Positions 45,723 to 56,370 of a stretch of 64,000 nucleotides of DNA are shown in pieces; within the stretch, counting starts at the first letter, position 1, and every line of letters begins with the position of its first letter. A program made the position numbers and the translations under genes. This DNA comes from Escallonia rubra. Its lineage: Eukaryota > Streptophyta > Magnoliopsida > Escalloniales > Escalloniaceae. The stretch spans positions 186,001 through 250,000 of the forward strand of contig JAVXUO010002285.1 of assembly GCA_033065855.1 (NCBI GenBank). The letters run 5' to 3'. Under the pieces are notes generated by a model. The model saw only the letters and a program-made list of their open reading frames with translations. It searched no databases and had not been told where the DNA came from.

Positions 45723-47220
45723 TGTCACGCCCTGAAAAAGAGAGGCAGTGACTAACATCAAACCTTATTATATACCATTACAGTTCTAAAGATAACGTTA
45801 TATACAGAGCAATTGAATCCTCTAAGATAAAATACCTCCACAAGCAAAAGTCTATGACAATCCGTCCTCAAAATAATTCTTCCACTGAGTATACCTTTTC
45901 AAAACAATTACCAAACGCAGCGGTGAAAACAACTTACACAAACTTAATTCTATCAAATTACCCATATCGGGGTAAGGTTTTCCAAAATGAATCTCATTAT
46001 CCAATTTTGCTCATAAGATCAATACTCTAACTTCAGGGTCCATACACGTCTTTAAACCAAGACCCAAACACGTCGATGACATAACCATTATAAAGGTATA
46101 GCAGAATATCTATGATACCACAAACACTATTATCTAAATCGCAATCTCACTTATGTCAAAAGATCAAAGAGTTAAATACAATCCTTTCAAAAACTTAACT
46201 AACAATCTTACTCATCAAAAATCCACTAAAACCAAATAATAGGACCAAGACTCTACTATTCAATACAAATTCCAAGTTTCAAGCTAAATTACTCACTTCC
46301 GGGTAGAGTTCTCAAATGATTTACATTGCTCAATTATAGTAGCAAAAACTAAATGCTCTATTTCCCCCAAACATGTCACGCCCAAAATCAAGTCTGATAC
46401 CTGTGGTAAAGGACAAAACAAACGAGTAGGGGGGTGAGCTAGAATAGCCCAGTAAATGGAAAACAAATGGGAAGCAAATACGATGATTCGTAGTCCAAAA
46501 CAAAACCAAATATTTGACGAACAAATAATAACAATTGACCATGATGCAAATAAGGCGAATCAAATATGTGAAATGATCATAAGGTGGTCGAAAGAACCCA
46601 AATCAAATATAAGCCCGAAGGTACGAAAATGAGCAATCATATCTTACTGTCAAATACCTTTGGCAAACGTCATTAAGCGTTTAATCCAAACACATGTCAA
46701 TTATATGTCTGGTACGCTACAAACATGCGATGACTATGGCGGTCATAAGACCCAAATGTCGAACCAAACATACAAACATCAAACGTGTGCTTCGAAGCGT
46801 ACTAGGAGTCTTTGGCTCTCTAGCATAACAAAAATGTGTCCATATGACCCTCTCTATTTCGAGAGTTGTTCAACATAGTCAGTGTCAATCTTAAATTGAC
46901 GGTCACAAATGTACGAATTCAATGATGTGCATCATCCGGCACAAACGAAAATGGGTAAACAATGTTCTCAAAAGAGGGCATAAATGGGACAAATCAAATG
47001 TAAACAAATATAGATGAACCAAAATTGACGAAGCATAAACCTTCGGATCTCGAAAGATACCTTTCCCACAACAAAAACAACAATAAAATCCCTTTCACAA
47101 CAAGCTTGATCAAAATCCAATAATTTCTCCAGATTTAAATAAGGAAACCCAAGCCAAAATCAAAAGGTAGAATCCCTTACGAAACAAGATTAATCAACTC
47201 CAACAACTCTTTTTCAGATT
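45723..47220 (-). mobile_element. LTR-D, minus-strand LTR fragment
   Basis: On the minus strand it ends TTTCAGGGCGTGACA (at 45723), the kind of end seen in LTR-A. The conserved stem motif (46435-46455, minus) is followed by ACCACAGGT. Its right border is not clear. At about 47220 homology to LTR-B/LTR-C resumes, so I set the limit there. An imperfect direct repeat (AAATCTG..AGGGATT) lies at 47090-47225. Confidence 0.5.
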
Positions 47221-48271
47221 TAAAGAAGCGTCCCGAAGTCATTTTTGGGCTAAAAAGTGTCTCAAGAAATTTTTGCTCGAAAATCCCGAACTAGTGTTTG
47301 GACCGAGCTCTCAGAAGCCAGTTCCACTAAAAATAACTATCAACCTCGGAATGGCACAAAATTTAAAAAAATGAAACATATCAGTAATATAAGGTTTTCC
47401 TAAAATTTTGAGATTAAAATAACTTGATTTACTATATCAAATAATTCAGGAATTCCTTTTTATTGATACCCTAATCTAGCATCCTTCGTGGACACTGAAA
47501 AATCCCAAAATTTCCCACATCGTATGTCTCGTAAAAATATTTGGGGTCACTATTTTAAACTTTGTCAGATTCTAATCTGAAGTATTTCTAAAAATTTGCA
47601 TAAAACTATTCAACTTAACCCCCCCTCCCTTTTTAGTGATAATTACAGTCACTATTCACATCAACACTGTAATATCCTTGATTAAAAAAAATTGATTATT
47701 AATTATTTAAAAAAAAAATTGCATGATTTCGTGGCTACCAAAGACAGCCACAAACAAGGGAGAAGGACACCCCATACTCTCAAGAGGTGGAGTATATATA
47801 TGCATGTGAAGCCAAGTGGAATATGAGTTGGCTTGAAAAGGTATTTAAGGGTAGCTATTTGAGGGAGAATACAGGGAAATCCAGAGGGAATTTTAGGAAT
47901 TTTTCAACTGAGAAGTTATAGAGGGAAGGAAGTGGAAGAAAACGCAAGAAACATGGGCAATTTGGTGAAGAATTGAAGAAGTTATAGACCTTCAAAGTCA
48001 GGCAAAAATCAGTCTTCAGTGTGTGTAGCAGCTATTTGTGCGGAAATAGAAGAAAATCTCGGAAGAATTTCGTGAAGGACTGAATAGAGAAGTAATAAAA
48101 GGGAGAGAAAGGAAGAATTTTCAAGAAACAAAATGCGTTTTCGTGGAGAATCAAAAAAGTTATGGGTCTTCAAAGTAAGGTAAAAAACCAACTTTTAGTG
48201 CGTGTGTTCTTGTTGTTTTGGTGTGTGTTCTTGAGGGATTAAGGCTGAATTAGCTTGTGTTTTGATTTGTT

Positions 48272-49616
48272 TGTAGGTCCCTTAACACACCTAGAAGGGG
48301 GGGGGGGGGGGGTGGGGTTGAATAGGTCTTTACAAGATTGAGCAGAAATTTAAAAACTAAATTTACGAAGCAATGACAGGAACAGTAAATATAAATCAAC
48401 ACATAGATTTATACTAGTTCGGCCCCACCACCATCCTACGTCCAGTCCCCGAGCATTCCACGCAAGGGAGACCTACTCGAGCCTTTCACTAACCAATTAG
48501 CTTAGGGTGCTAACTCAAACCACAGTACAGATTCTGAAACCCTTCCAAGGCTTCCAACTATTACAAATGAAAAATGATTTACAATTGAGATACAATAACA
48601 AAACTCCTTCTTGATTAGATATTACAATGAATACAACAAGGGTAAGCTTTCTTAGGTGGGAAGATATATAATCTTTCAAGAACTAAACCAAGAAGCTTGC
48701 TTTTCAAAATTCTTAAAGTATAAACTCACTGAAGGAAAATAGATGAAAGAGTGAAATAAGATGAGAGAGTATTTCGAGAAGTGAGAGAAAGATTTTTCAG
48801 AAATTAGCTAAGTTAGCAATAAATGCTCTCAAGACCCGTTTTTATACTTGAAGAGAAAAAACCCGTTAAAGAGGGATAACACAAGTTTTGATTCGAATGA
48901 AAGATAGAGTTGATTCGAATGAAAATCAACTCTGAAGAATTCGGTCGAATGAAAACTTGACTTCGACCGAAAGTTTTGGCTTCAACCGAAAACTTTGGCT
49001 TCGATCGAAAACTTTGTGAAAACAAGAATGAAAGGCACTGAAGGATTGCTTCGAATGAAAAGTCAGTTTGCTTCGAATGAATTTTTTTTTTTGCTTCGAA
49101 TGAAAACACTTTTCGCTTCGATTGAAAACTTGAAAAACAAAGACTGAAGGATAGCTTCAAATGAAAACTTGTTTTGCTTCGACCGAAAACAATTTTGGCT
49201 TCGAATGAAATTTTTTTTTGGCTTCGAATGAAAATTCGTCTAAAAAGTGATTGAATGATTGTTTCGAATGAAAACATGTTTTGCTTCGACCGAAAACTGT
49301 TTTGGCTTTGAACGAAAATTGTTTTGGCTTCAAATATAAATTATGTTTTTGGCTTGTTCTTTACTTGATTTAGCTGGAGATCTTTAAGAAAGACTTAGAT
49401 ACAACCAATATTTATACAGGGATAAAGTATACATTTAAGTCCAGAGCCAAATCTTCGTTCAAGTCAACGCCCAAGTCCAACGTCCAAAGTCTAATCTAAG
49501 AAATATTCCACGTCCATGTTTGACTTATGATTGAACCTGAAAATTAGCTTAATAGCAGTGTTAGATTAGTGTGAGGAATAGTAACGTTGGAATTATCAAA
49601 ATCAATCAAGTCGATA
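48272..49616 (-). repeat. Copia 3' LTR (1345 bp)
   Basis: Begins (plus-strand reading) TGTAGGTCCCTTAACACACC followed by a 15-bp G-tract. It contains the CTTCGAATGAAAAC repeat block (48890-49345). It keeps a 467-bp segment (48458-48924) that is missing from the other LTR. Confidence 0.95.
48890..49345. repeat. CTTCGAATGAAAAC repeat block, 3' LTR
   Basis: Many imperfect copies of GCTTCGAATGAAAAC and GCTTCGACCGAAAAC, about 30 bp apart. The same block is in the 5' LTR and, as palindromes, at 51900-52130. Confidence 0.9.
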
Positions 49617-49618
49617 AT

Positions 49619-49631
49619 CTCCCCCTTTTTT
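49619..49631 (-). promoter_or_regulatory. Polypurine tract
   Basis: The plus strand reads CTCCCCCTTTTTT; the minus strand is the purine run that primes second-strand synthesis, 2 bp inside the 3' LTR. Confidence 0.85.
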
Positions 49632-49830
49632 ATGATGACAACATTAATCTAACATAATATAGTATACTCCCCCTGGATAATATAATCATTCATAATCAAA
49701 CAACTGGCATTTGAACTGCGTTAAATATTTAGCAAAAAATTAATAGTTCAATCAATAAATAGTTACACTGTCTCCCCATTTATCAAATCAAAAAGAGGGA
49801 TAGACAAGTTAAACGAAACTAAAAAAAAAT

Positions 49831-51776
49831 CTACCGTTGACAACGGGCACCCTGAGCTGAGGAGGAAGGATCTGTCGGTGGATGAGCAGCAGTAGTGGGG
49901 TCTTCAACAATTTCCACAACACGGGGAGAGCGCGGCATCGGAGGATTGTAGGGAAGATTAGGGTTGAAGAACCATTCTTCACCTTCGGTGCCGGTGTGTC
50001 CCGGGGAAAGATGTCCGGACGGGTGACCAGAAAACCATGCGCTTGATCGAATATCTAATGCACCAGATATCAGTTTTGCTCCGTCAAGATGATTGTAGTC
50101 AGATAGGCTTGGCGACGGTGACTTTGAAGGGCGGCATCCTATTGGCGGTGGAGATCATGCTGCATACGGCTCAAGCTCTCCAAAATGGGAGTATGGTTAA
50201 GAGGAAGAAAGGTGACGTTAGAAACGAGTTCGTTTAGAAGGGTGTGAAAATCGATTTGGTTGAAGAGGAGCTGGGCGGAGGATTGGTGAAGAGACTGCTA
50301 AATGGATGAGAGTTCATTTAGAAGAGCTATGTGGTTTGCAGTGACGAAGCAGCTAGGGTAGTTTAAGAGTCAAGAATAAGCTGCACTGTGATGGAGAGAC
50401 GAGAGAGCTGGTCAGAAATGCCAGATGTGTCAGAAGGTAAAAATTCGTCAAAGTTTAAGTTGGAAAAAATAGGAAGGGAACCAAAAAAAAGATCAGAGGG
50501 GTGAAGTGGTGTCGGCAGAGGATGTATAGAAGAGGAAGGGTCAGAGAACAAATGAGGTACGAAAGGGGAAGGGGAACGGTCAGTCGGTAGTGGTGGTGCA
50601 AAGGAAGAAGGATCAGATGGCGGAGGTGGATGAAGGGAAGGAGCAGGAGCTGGGAGGGACTGAGAAGCTTGAGTCGACTCGAAAAGAGCTACTCGTTCAA
50701 GAGAATGAGTTTGTGTAACAGGATCGGTGTGAATTGTACCCCGCACGATGAAGGGAAGTCTCATCAAGAATGTGTGTGGTCCGAATAGACACATATTCCG
50801 AGACTGCTGTCGGAAGAGGAACATTAAACCACTAAAAAACACGGGTCAAAAGAAGACCGAAGGGAAGGTGAGCAGAGGGTTTCTTTATACTCGCAACCAT
50901 AACATGAAGAATAATGCCCGCAAGATTTAAAGGAGTGCCTCGAATGAAGTAGGTAAGAATGATAATATCAAGGTAGGTGAAAGCGGCATAAGAGCCGGAG
51001 TGCACGGAAAGATTGTAGGAAATGATGAGATGAAGAATGCGGTATAAGGTTGAGAGTTCACTCAAATTAGGTTTACGGGGTCAGGTGATGGAAGAGTTGT
51101 TGAGTATGGTTTGGGTTTGGTTGAGGGGGGTGAAAAGGCCACGAGTGGACCAAGTATTGTCGGGAAAGACGACAAGAGAAGAGTGGTTGGTGAACCCAAG
51201 AATACGGGCCAGGGTTGTGTCGTCGAGACGGATAGGGACCCCATTGACGTAAGTTGTAAGATAGCCGGAGGCAGAGGAGTCAAAAGTCATGTTTGAGTAA
51301 AAAATACGGATTAAGTGGGGATAAATGATGCTAGGAGGAGAGAGGAGAGAAAGATAGCCCATTCGTTCAAAGAACGGAGTGACACCTAGTTGACCCATAA
51401 GGATGAGGTCACTAGGACGACCGGGCACGACCTCGCGATCGACAAAGTTGGTGTAAAAGTTGATTTGGTCTTTAGGGGTTTCAAGGAAATGAGGTATGTG
51501 GAGTATATCGGTGGATGAGCTGTATGGACAAGTAAGAGGAGGACAGGTAGGTGGAGGAGCAGAGGAGGAAGAGAGAGAAGAAGGGGGAGGAGGAGGAGCA
51601 ACCGTACCTGGAGTAGGTGGACGAGCAGTCGATGGTGGTGGTACAGGAGCAGAGGTGCCAGCAGCAGCCCGTGTACTGTGACGAGATGGAGGGGGAATGA
51701 CTTCAGGTTCGTCATTGTTAGATGTTTCTTGCAGGACAAGGCGACGACAACTTCGAGGGCGCGTGGAGGGGTCCAT
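49831..51776 (-). pseudogene. Extra ORF downstream of copia pol, plant transposon protein domain
   Basis: Minus-strand frames start at MDPSTRPRSCRRLVL (51776). They run through a Pro/Ser-rich section into a conserved-looking segment (INFYTNFVDREVVPGRPSDL, GVPIRLDDTTLARILGF) that resembles the putative plant transposon protein domain (Transposase_32/PF20167 type). After disruptions near 51080 and 50850 a second Pro-rich frame (50842-50363) follows, and the reading ends in RVVEIVEDPTTAAHPPTDPS and a stop at 49831. Position and strand match the extra or env-like ORF of Sireviruses. Its role is unknown. It is broken in this copy. Confidence 0.65.
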
Positions 51777-51899
51777 CGTAGAAAGCGTTGAAAAGTGTAT
51801 GAAAAAAGGTAAAAAAGTTTTGACTGTAGAAAGAGAATTGTAGACAGTAAAAAAGGTAAACAGTAAAAAAAATGATGGCGATATATATAGACAAGAATT

Positions 51900-52130
51900 T
51901 TTGGTCGAATGAAACCGAGTTTTCATTCGAATGAAAACCTGTTTTCTTTCAACCGAAACCTACAGAAAGGTTAACGGACCCTGGAAGAAGACTTTGCATT
52001 TGAATGAAAACTTTTCATTCGAAGGAAAACTTTTCATTCGAAGGAAAACTTTCCTTTCAAATGAAAACTTTTCCTTCGAAGGAAAACTTTTCATTTGAAG
52101 GAAAAAGTTTCCCTTCGACTAAAAGAATGA
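51900..52130. repeat. Palindromic CATTCGAATG repeat block between pol and extra ORF
   Basis: A perfect 18-bp palindrome TTTTCATTCGAATGAAAA (51920-51937) is followed by repeated CATTCGAAGGAAAACTTTT units. The motif is the same as in the LTR repeat blocks, but here it forms palindromes and clusters. Confidence 0.9.
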
Positions 52131-52179
52131 AAAACTAAAATAAAGTGATAAAAAATTCGACAACAAATCAGCTCAGATC

Positions 52180-53640
52180 ACACATCCCTAAGCGGCGATG
52201 AAAAGAACAGCGACTAGATTCAGCTAAAGGTTTGGTAAAAATATCTGCAAGCTGATGTCCCGAACCAACTTTCTTGAGTTCGATTAGACCTTTTTTGAAC
52301 ATTGTCCCGAAGAAAGTGGTGACGAATATCAATGTGCTTAATGCGAGAGTGTTGAATAGAATTTTTACTGATATCAATAGCACTACTACTATCGCACATA
52401 ATGGGAATATTATCTACGGAAACACCAAAATCCCGTAAAGTTTGATGCATCCAAAGAACTTGGGCACAACAACTGCCAGCCGTAACATATTCTGCCTCTG
52501 CTGTGGAAAGTGCCAGAGATGTCTGTTTCTTGCTGTGCCAAGACACTAATGCATTACCAAGAAATTGGCAGGTACCGCTAGTACTTTTACGATCGACAAG
52601 ACATCCGGCATAATCAGAATCAGAGAAACAAACTAGATCGAGGGAAGAATTACGCGGATACCAAAGTCCTAAATTTATAGTTCCAGAGAGATATTTAAAA
52701 ATACGTTTAACAGCAGTAATATGATATTCTTTGTGACAAGCTTGAAAACAAGCACAGATGCACACACCAAACATAATATCGGGTCTAGAGGCGGTGAGAT
52801 AAAGCAAACTACCAATCATACCACGATAAAGTTTTTGATCAACATCTTTACCCTTTTCATCTTTTGTAAGCTTAATACTGGAGAGATAGGAGTACCTCTA
52901 GGTTTAGCATTATCTATACCAAACATTTTCAAAAGCTCCCGCGTGTATTTGGACTGATTAATGAAAATTCCTTCTTTTGATTGTTTGATTTGGAGTCCAA
53001 GGAAGAAGGTAAGTTCTCCCATCATGCTAATCTCGAATTCCCTGCGCATACCCTCAGCAAATTCTTGGCACAGGTCATTGTTAGTGGCTCCAAAAATAAT
53101 ACCATCAACGTAAATTTGAACTATAAGAATATGAGATTTTCGAGATTTTGTAAAAAGAGTAGTATCAACTTTGCCACGAGAGAATCCATGATCAATCAGA
53201 AAAGCTGCTAAGACGATCGTACCAAGCTCGAGGAGCTTGTTTAAGACCGTACGATGCCTTTTTCAGGTTAAAAACATGATTGGGGTATTTTTCATTTTCA
53301 AAACCGGGAGGTTGTTTAACAAAAACTTCCTCCTGAATAACCCCATTCAAGAAGGCACTTTTCACGTCCATTTGAAAAAGTTTGAAATTCACGTGACATG
53401 AAAAGGTCAAGAGCATTCGGATATCTTCAAGTCGAGCAACAGGGGAAAAAGTCTCGTCAAGATCAACCCCTTCAATTTGATTGTATCCTTGGGCTACTAG
53501 TCTAGCTTTGTTGCGAATAATATGGCCATCTTTATCAAGTTTGTTTCGAAAAACCCACTTGGTGCCAATGATCTTTTGTTGAACAAGAGGCGGGACTAGA
53601 GACCAAACATCACTTTTTTCAAATTAATTCAGTTCCTCTT
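52180..53640 (-). pseudogene. Copia pol: reverse transcriptase and RNase H, inactivated
   Basis: Minus-strand segments show the RT start (ARLVAQGYNQ region), FQMDVKSAFLNGVIQEEVFV, KASYGLKQAPRAWY, and the active site read as YVDG at 53101-53112 instead of YVDD. These are followed by MMGELTFFLGLQIKQSKEGI and MIGSLLYLTASRPDIMFGVC. RNase H is well preserved (CFSDSDYAG, STAEAEYV, IMCDSSSAIDI, RIKHIDIRHHF). Several frameshifts break the frame near 53190, 52860 and 52260. The second catalytic Asp replaced by Gly alone would abolish polymerase activity. Confidence 0.9.
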
Positions 53641-53900
53641 GCATGGCAAGAATCCACCCGTCATTTTTAGAGCCTCAGAAATGTTTTTAGGCTTTATTTG
53701 AGAGAGGAAAGCAAAATCGGTGCAGAAAAGATTTACCGACAATCGTGTCGTTACTCCACGCTCAACATTACTGATAACTTACTCCTTAGGGTGGCTAGAG
53801 GAATATCTCTAGCTTTTTGGGAGCGCTTGATTCTGAGCATTTTCTTTTTGAGATGATGTTGAACACTCTTCTTCATTTGAGAAAATTTCTAACTTGTTGC
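53641..53900 (-). pseudogene. Junction region: gag tail joined to post-integrase part, core deleted
   Basis: Minus-strand text runs from the gag coiled-coil end straight into degenerate sequence preceding the RT. No protease (DSGA/DTG) or integrase (HH..CC, DDE) segment is found anywhere in the element. A deletion of roughly 2 kb relative to complete copia elements is inferred. Confidence 0.7.
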
Positions 53901-55474
53901 TTAAGTCGAGAAAGAGTTCCTCGCTATCATCACCTGCATGCTTACTTGGATTTTTAGCGTTAGATTCTTCAAATACAACATGCATGGACTCTTCGATTGC
54001 AAGAGTCCTACGATTATAAATTTTGAAAGTGTGAGATTCAGATCCTCAATCTGCTTTTCCAAATTCCCTTTTTGTATAGAAATTTTCTCCAGTTGTGATT
54101 TGAAGAGCTCGTTTTCTTCAGGGATTTTTACACTTCTGATAGATTGGATTTCTGAAGCCAAATAAGAGTTTTCTTTCTTAGAAGCAATCAGATTATCTTT
54201 TAAAGAACCATTTTCAGCAATATAGAAATCAACTTTCTCATCTAGCTCTTCCTTTTCACCTTTCAGCTCTTCAACAGTGTTTAACAAAGAAAAATATCTT
54301 ATTTTTAAGATCTGCGTTTTTAAGTTTTAGCTTCTCATGGTTTTTATTGAGTTCATGAAAGCTAACTCAAGTTTATTATAATCACTATTTTCAGTAGAGA
54401 TTACATTAGAGTGATCATCCTTGGCCATAAAGCATAGCTGAGCTACGTCATCGTCTTCGCCCGTCTCTTTATCACTTTCGTCAGAATCATCCCAAGTCAG
54501 CAGTGGGTTTGAATTTCTTTTCTTTGATATCTCGGCCGCTGCTACTGGCTGACTTATTCTTGAGCTGCGGGCAATACTTTTTGATGTGTCCAGATCTACC
54601 GCACTCATAACAAGCGTCCGAATTTCTCTTGCATTCCAGTCACCGTTGTTTCTTTGATGTGACTAAGTTGTTGGAATTCTCCTGATCTTTCCATCTTGTC
54701 GGCTCGTAAGGAACTACTTGAACTTACGAGTGATGAGAGCCATTTCTGGATCAGTGTCATCGCTGCTTTCAACAGGTTCAGGAGAGGCCTCAGCTTTGCG
54801 AGCTAGGTTCTTCTTCTTCGAAGTGGTCTCTTCCTCGTCATGAATCTTCATCATGATTTCATGAGTCATTAGAGAACCCACCAATTCTTCCAACTTCAGC
54901 ACATTCAGATCTTTGGCTTCTTGAATGGCAGTGAGTTTTGCTTCCCATCTCTTGGGAAGAGATCTAAGAACATTTCGTACAATCTCTTTTCTGGGTATGA
55001 TTTTCCCAAGAGCTTAAGTCCAGTTATGATGAGAGTAAATCTGGAGTACATCTTATTTATTGACTCGTGTTCCTTCATTTTGAAGGCCTCATACTGCTGG
55101 ACTAACATGTTAATCTTAGTCTCCTTTACTTGATTGGTACCTTCATGAGTAACCTCCAGCAGCCTCCACATTTCTTTAGTTATCTCACACGCTAAGACAC
55201 GATTATACTCATTCATGTTAAGGCCACAATTGATGATGTTCTTTACTTTGTCGTCCATGGAGAAAAGTTGTGCCTTATGAGCATCCATTTTAAGAATTCC
55301 TTTGGGAACTTTGGTTCCGTCTGGTCCATCCTTCATGGGAATAATAGGACCATTATCTACGATGTACCATACATGAGTGTCCTGTCTCAGAAAGTTTCTT
55401 ATCCGATTTTTCCAGTAGCTGTAATTGTCGCTCTTCAACAAGGGTGGTGTAGTGGTTGTTGAACCTTCTTCCAT
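53901..55474 (-). pseudogene. Copia gag, coiled-coil type, frameshifted
   Basis: The frame 55474-54905 begins MEEGSTTTTPPLLKSDNYSY and contains the UBN2/DUF4219-type capsid region (YSYWKNRIRNFL, EITKEMWRLLEVTHEGTNQV). Shifted frames continue with LEELVGSLMTHE (54902-54714), and a zinc knuckle CYECGRSGHIKKYC at about 54560-54605 fits CX2CX4HX4C. Then comes a long Lys/Glu-rich coiled coil (54287-53901, ELKGEKEELDEK). An extended coiled-coil gag is typical of the SIRE lineage. Gag would package the RNA; at least three frame breaks prevent a full product. Confidence 0.85.
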
Positions 55475-55529
55475 AATGAGATCTTTAGCTCTTTACTGTG
55501 AAGTCACAAAGAAAATACCAGAGCACACA

Positions 55530-55541
55530 GCTCTGATACCA
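55530..55541 (-). promoter_or_regulatory. Primer-binding site, initiator Met tRNA
   Basis: The minus strand reads TGGTATCAGAGC, the standard plant initiator methionine tRNA complement, 2 nt inside the 5' LTR. Confidence 0.95.
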
Positions 55542-55543
55542 CT

Positions 55544-56370
55544 TGTAGGTCCCTTAACACACCTAGAGGGGGGGGGGGTGAATATGTGTTTACAAGATTG
55601 AGCAGAAATTTAAAAACTAAATTTACAAAACAATGACAAGAACAATAAATATAAATGAACACAGAGATTTATACTGGTTTGGCCCCACCAGCCTACGTCC
55701 AGTCCCCGAGCATTATCAACTCTGAAGAATTCGGTCGAATGAAAACTTTGACTTTGACCGAAAGTTTTGGCTTCGACCGAAACTTTGAGAAAACAAGAAT
55801 GAAAGGCACTGAAGGATTGCTTCAAATGAAAAGTCACTTTGCTTCGAATGAAAACATTTTATGAAAACACTTTTCGCTTTGAATGTAAACTTGAATAACA
55901 GAGACTGAAGGATAGCTTTGAATGAAAACTTGTTTTGCTTCGACCGAAAACAGTTTTGGCTTCGAATGAAAATTGTTTTTGGCTTCAAATGAAAATTCGT
56001 CTAAAAAGTGACTGAAGGATTGTTTCAAATGAAAACATGTTTTGCTTCGACCGAATTTTTTTTTGGCTTCGAATGAATTTTTTTTTGGCTTCGAATAGAA
56101 ATTATGTTTTTGGCTTGTTCTTTACTTGATTTATCTGGAGATCTTTAAGAAAGACTTATATACAACCAATATTTATACAGGGATAAAGTATATGTTTAAG
56201 TCAAGAGCCAAATCTTCGTTCAGGTCAACGTCCAAGTCCAAAGTCCAATCTAAGAAATATTCCACGTCAATGTTTGACTTATGATTGAACCTGAAAATTA
56301 GCTTAGTAGCAGTGTTAGATTAATGTTAGAAATAGTAATGTTGGAATTTTCAAAATCAATCAACTCCACA
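55544..56370 (-). repeat. Copia 5' LTR (827 bp, internally deleted)
   Basis: Nearly the same as the 3' LTR but lacks the segment corresponding to 48458-48924; the join is at CCCGAGCATT/ATCAACTCTG near 55714. Because the two LTRs are made identical at insertion, the deletion came afterwards. It ends CAACTCCACA next to TTGTT. Confidence 0.95.
55725..56105. repeat. CTTCGAATGAAAAC repeat block, 5' LTR
   Basis: Same repeat as 48890-49345, with a similar order of CGAATG and CGACCG variants. Confidence 0.9.

Larger units (their letters stand above)
48272..56370 (-). mobile_element. Copia-type LTR retrotransposon, Sirevirus-like, internally deleted
   Basis: Two LTRs (48272-49616 and 55544-56370) share ends TGTAGG...(C/T)A, and the target duplication TTGTT is exact (48267-48271, 56371-56375). 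The primer-binding site at 55530-55541 is complementary to initiator methionine tRNA, and a polypurine tract lies at 49619-49631 (minus). Gene order on the minus strand: gag, a deletion where protease and integrase should be, RT and RNase H, then an extra ORF before the 3' LTR. The G-tract LTR start, coiled-coil gag and extra 3' ORF resemble the Maximus/SIRE lineage. It is inserted in LTR-E. Confidence 0.9.

Noticed and set aside
48813-49277. 154-residue minus-strand ORF in the copia LTR
   Set aside because: Phe/Ser/Lys-rich product of the CTTCGAATGAAAAC repeat; the matching block in the other LTR is broken into short frames.
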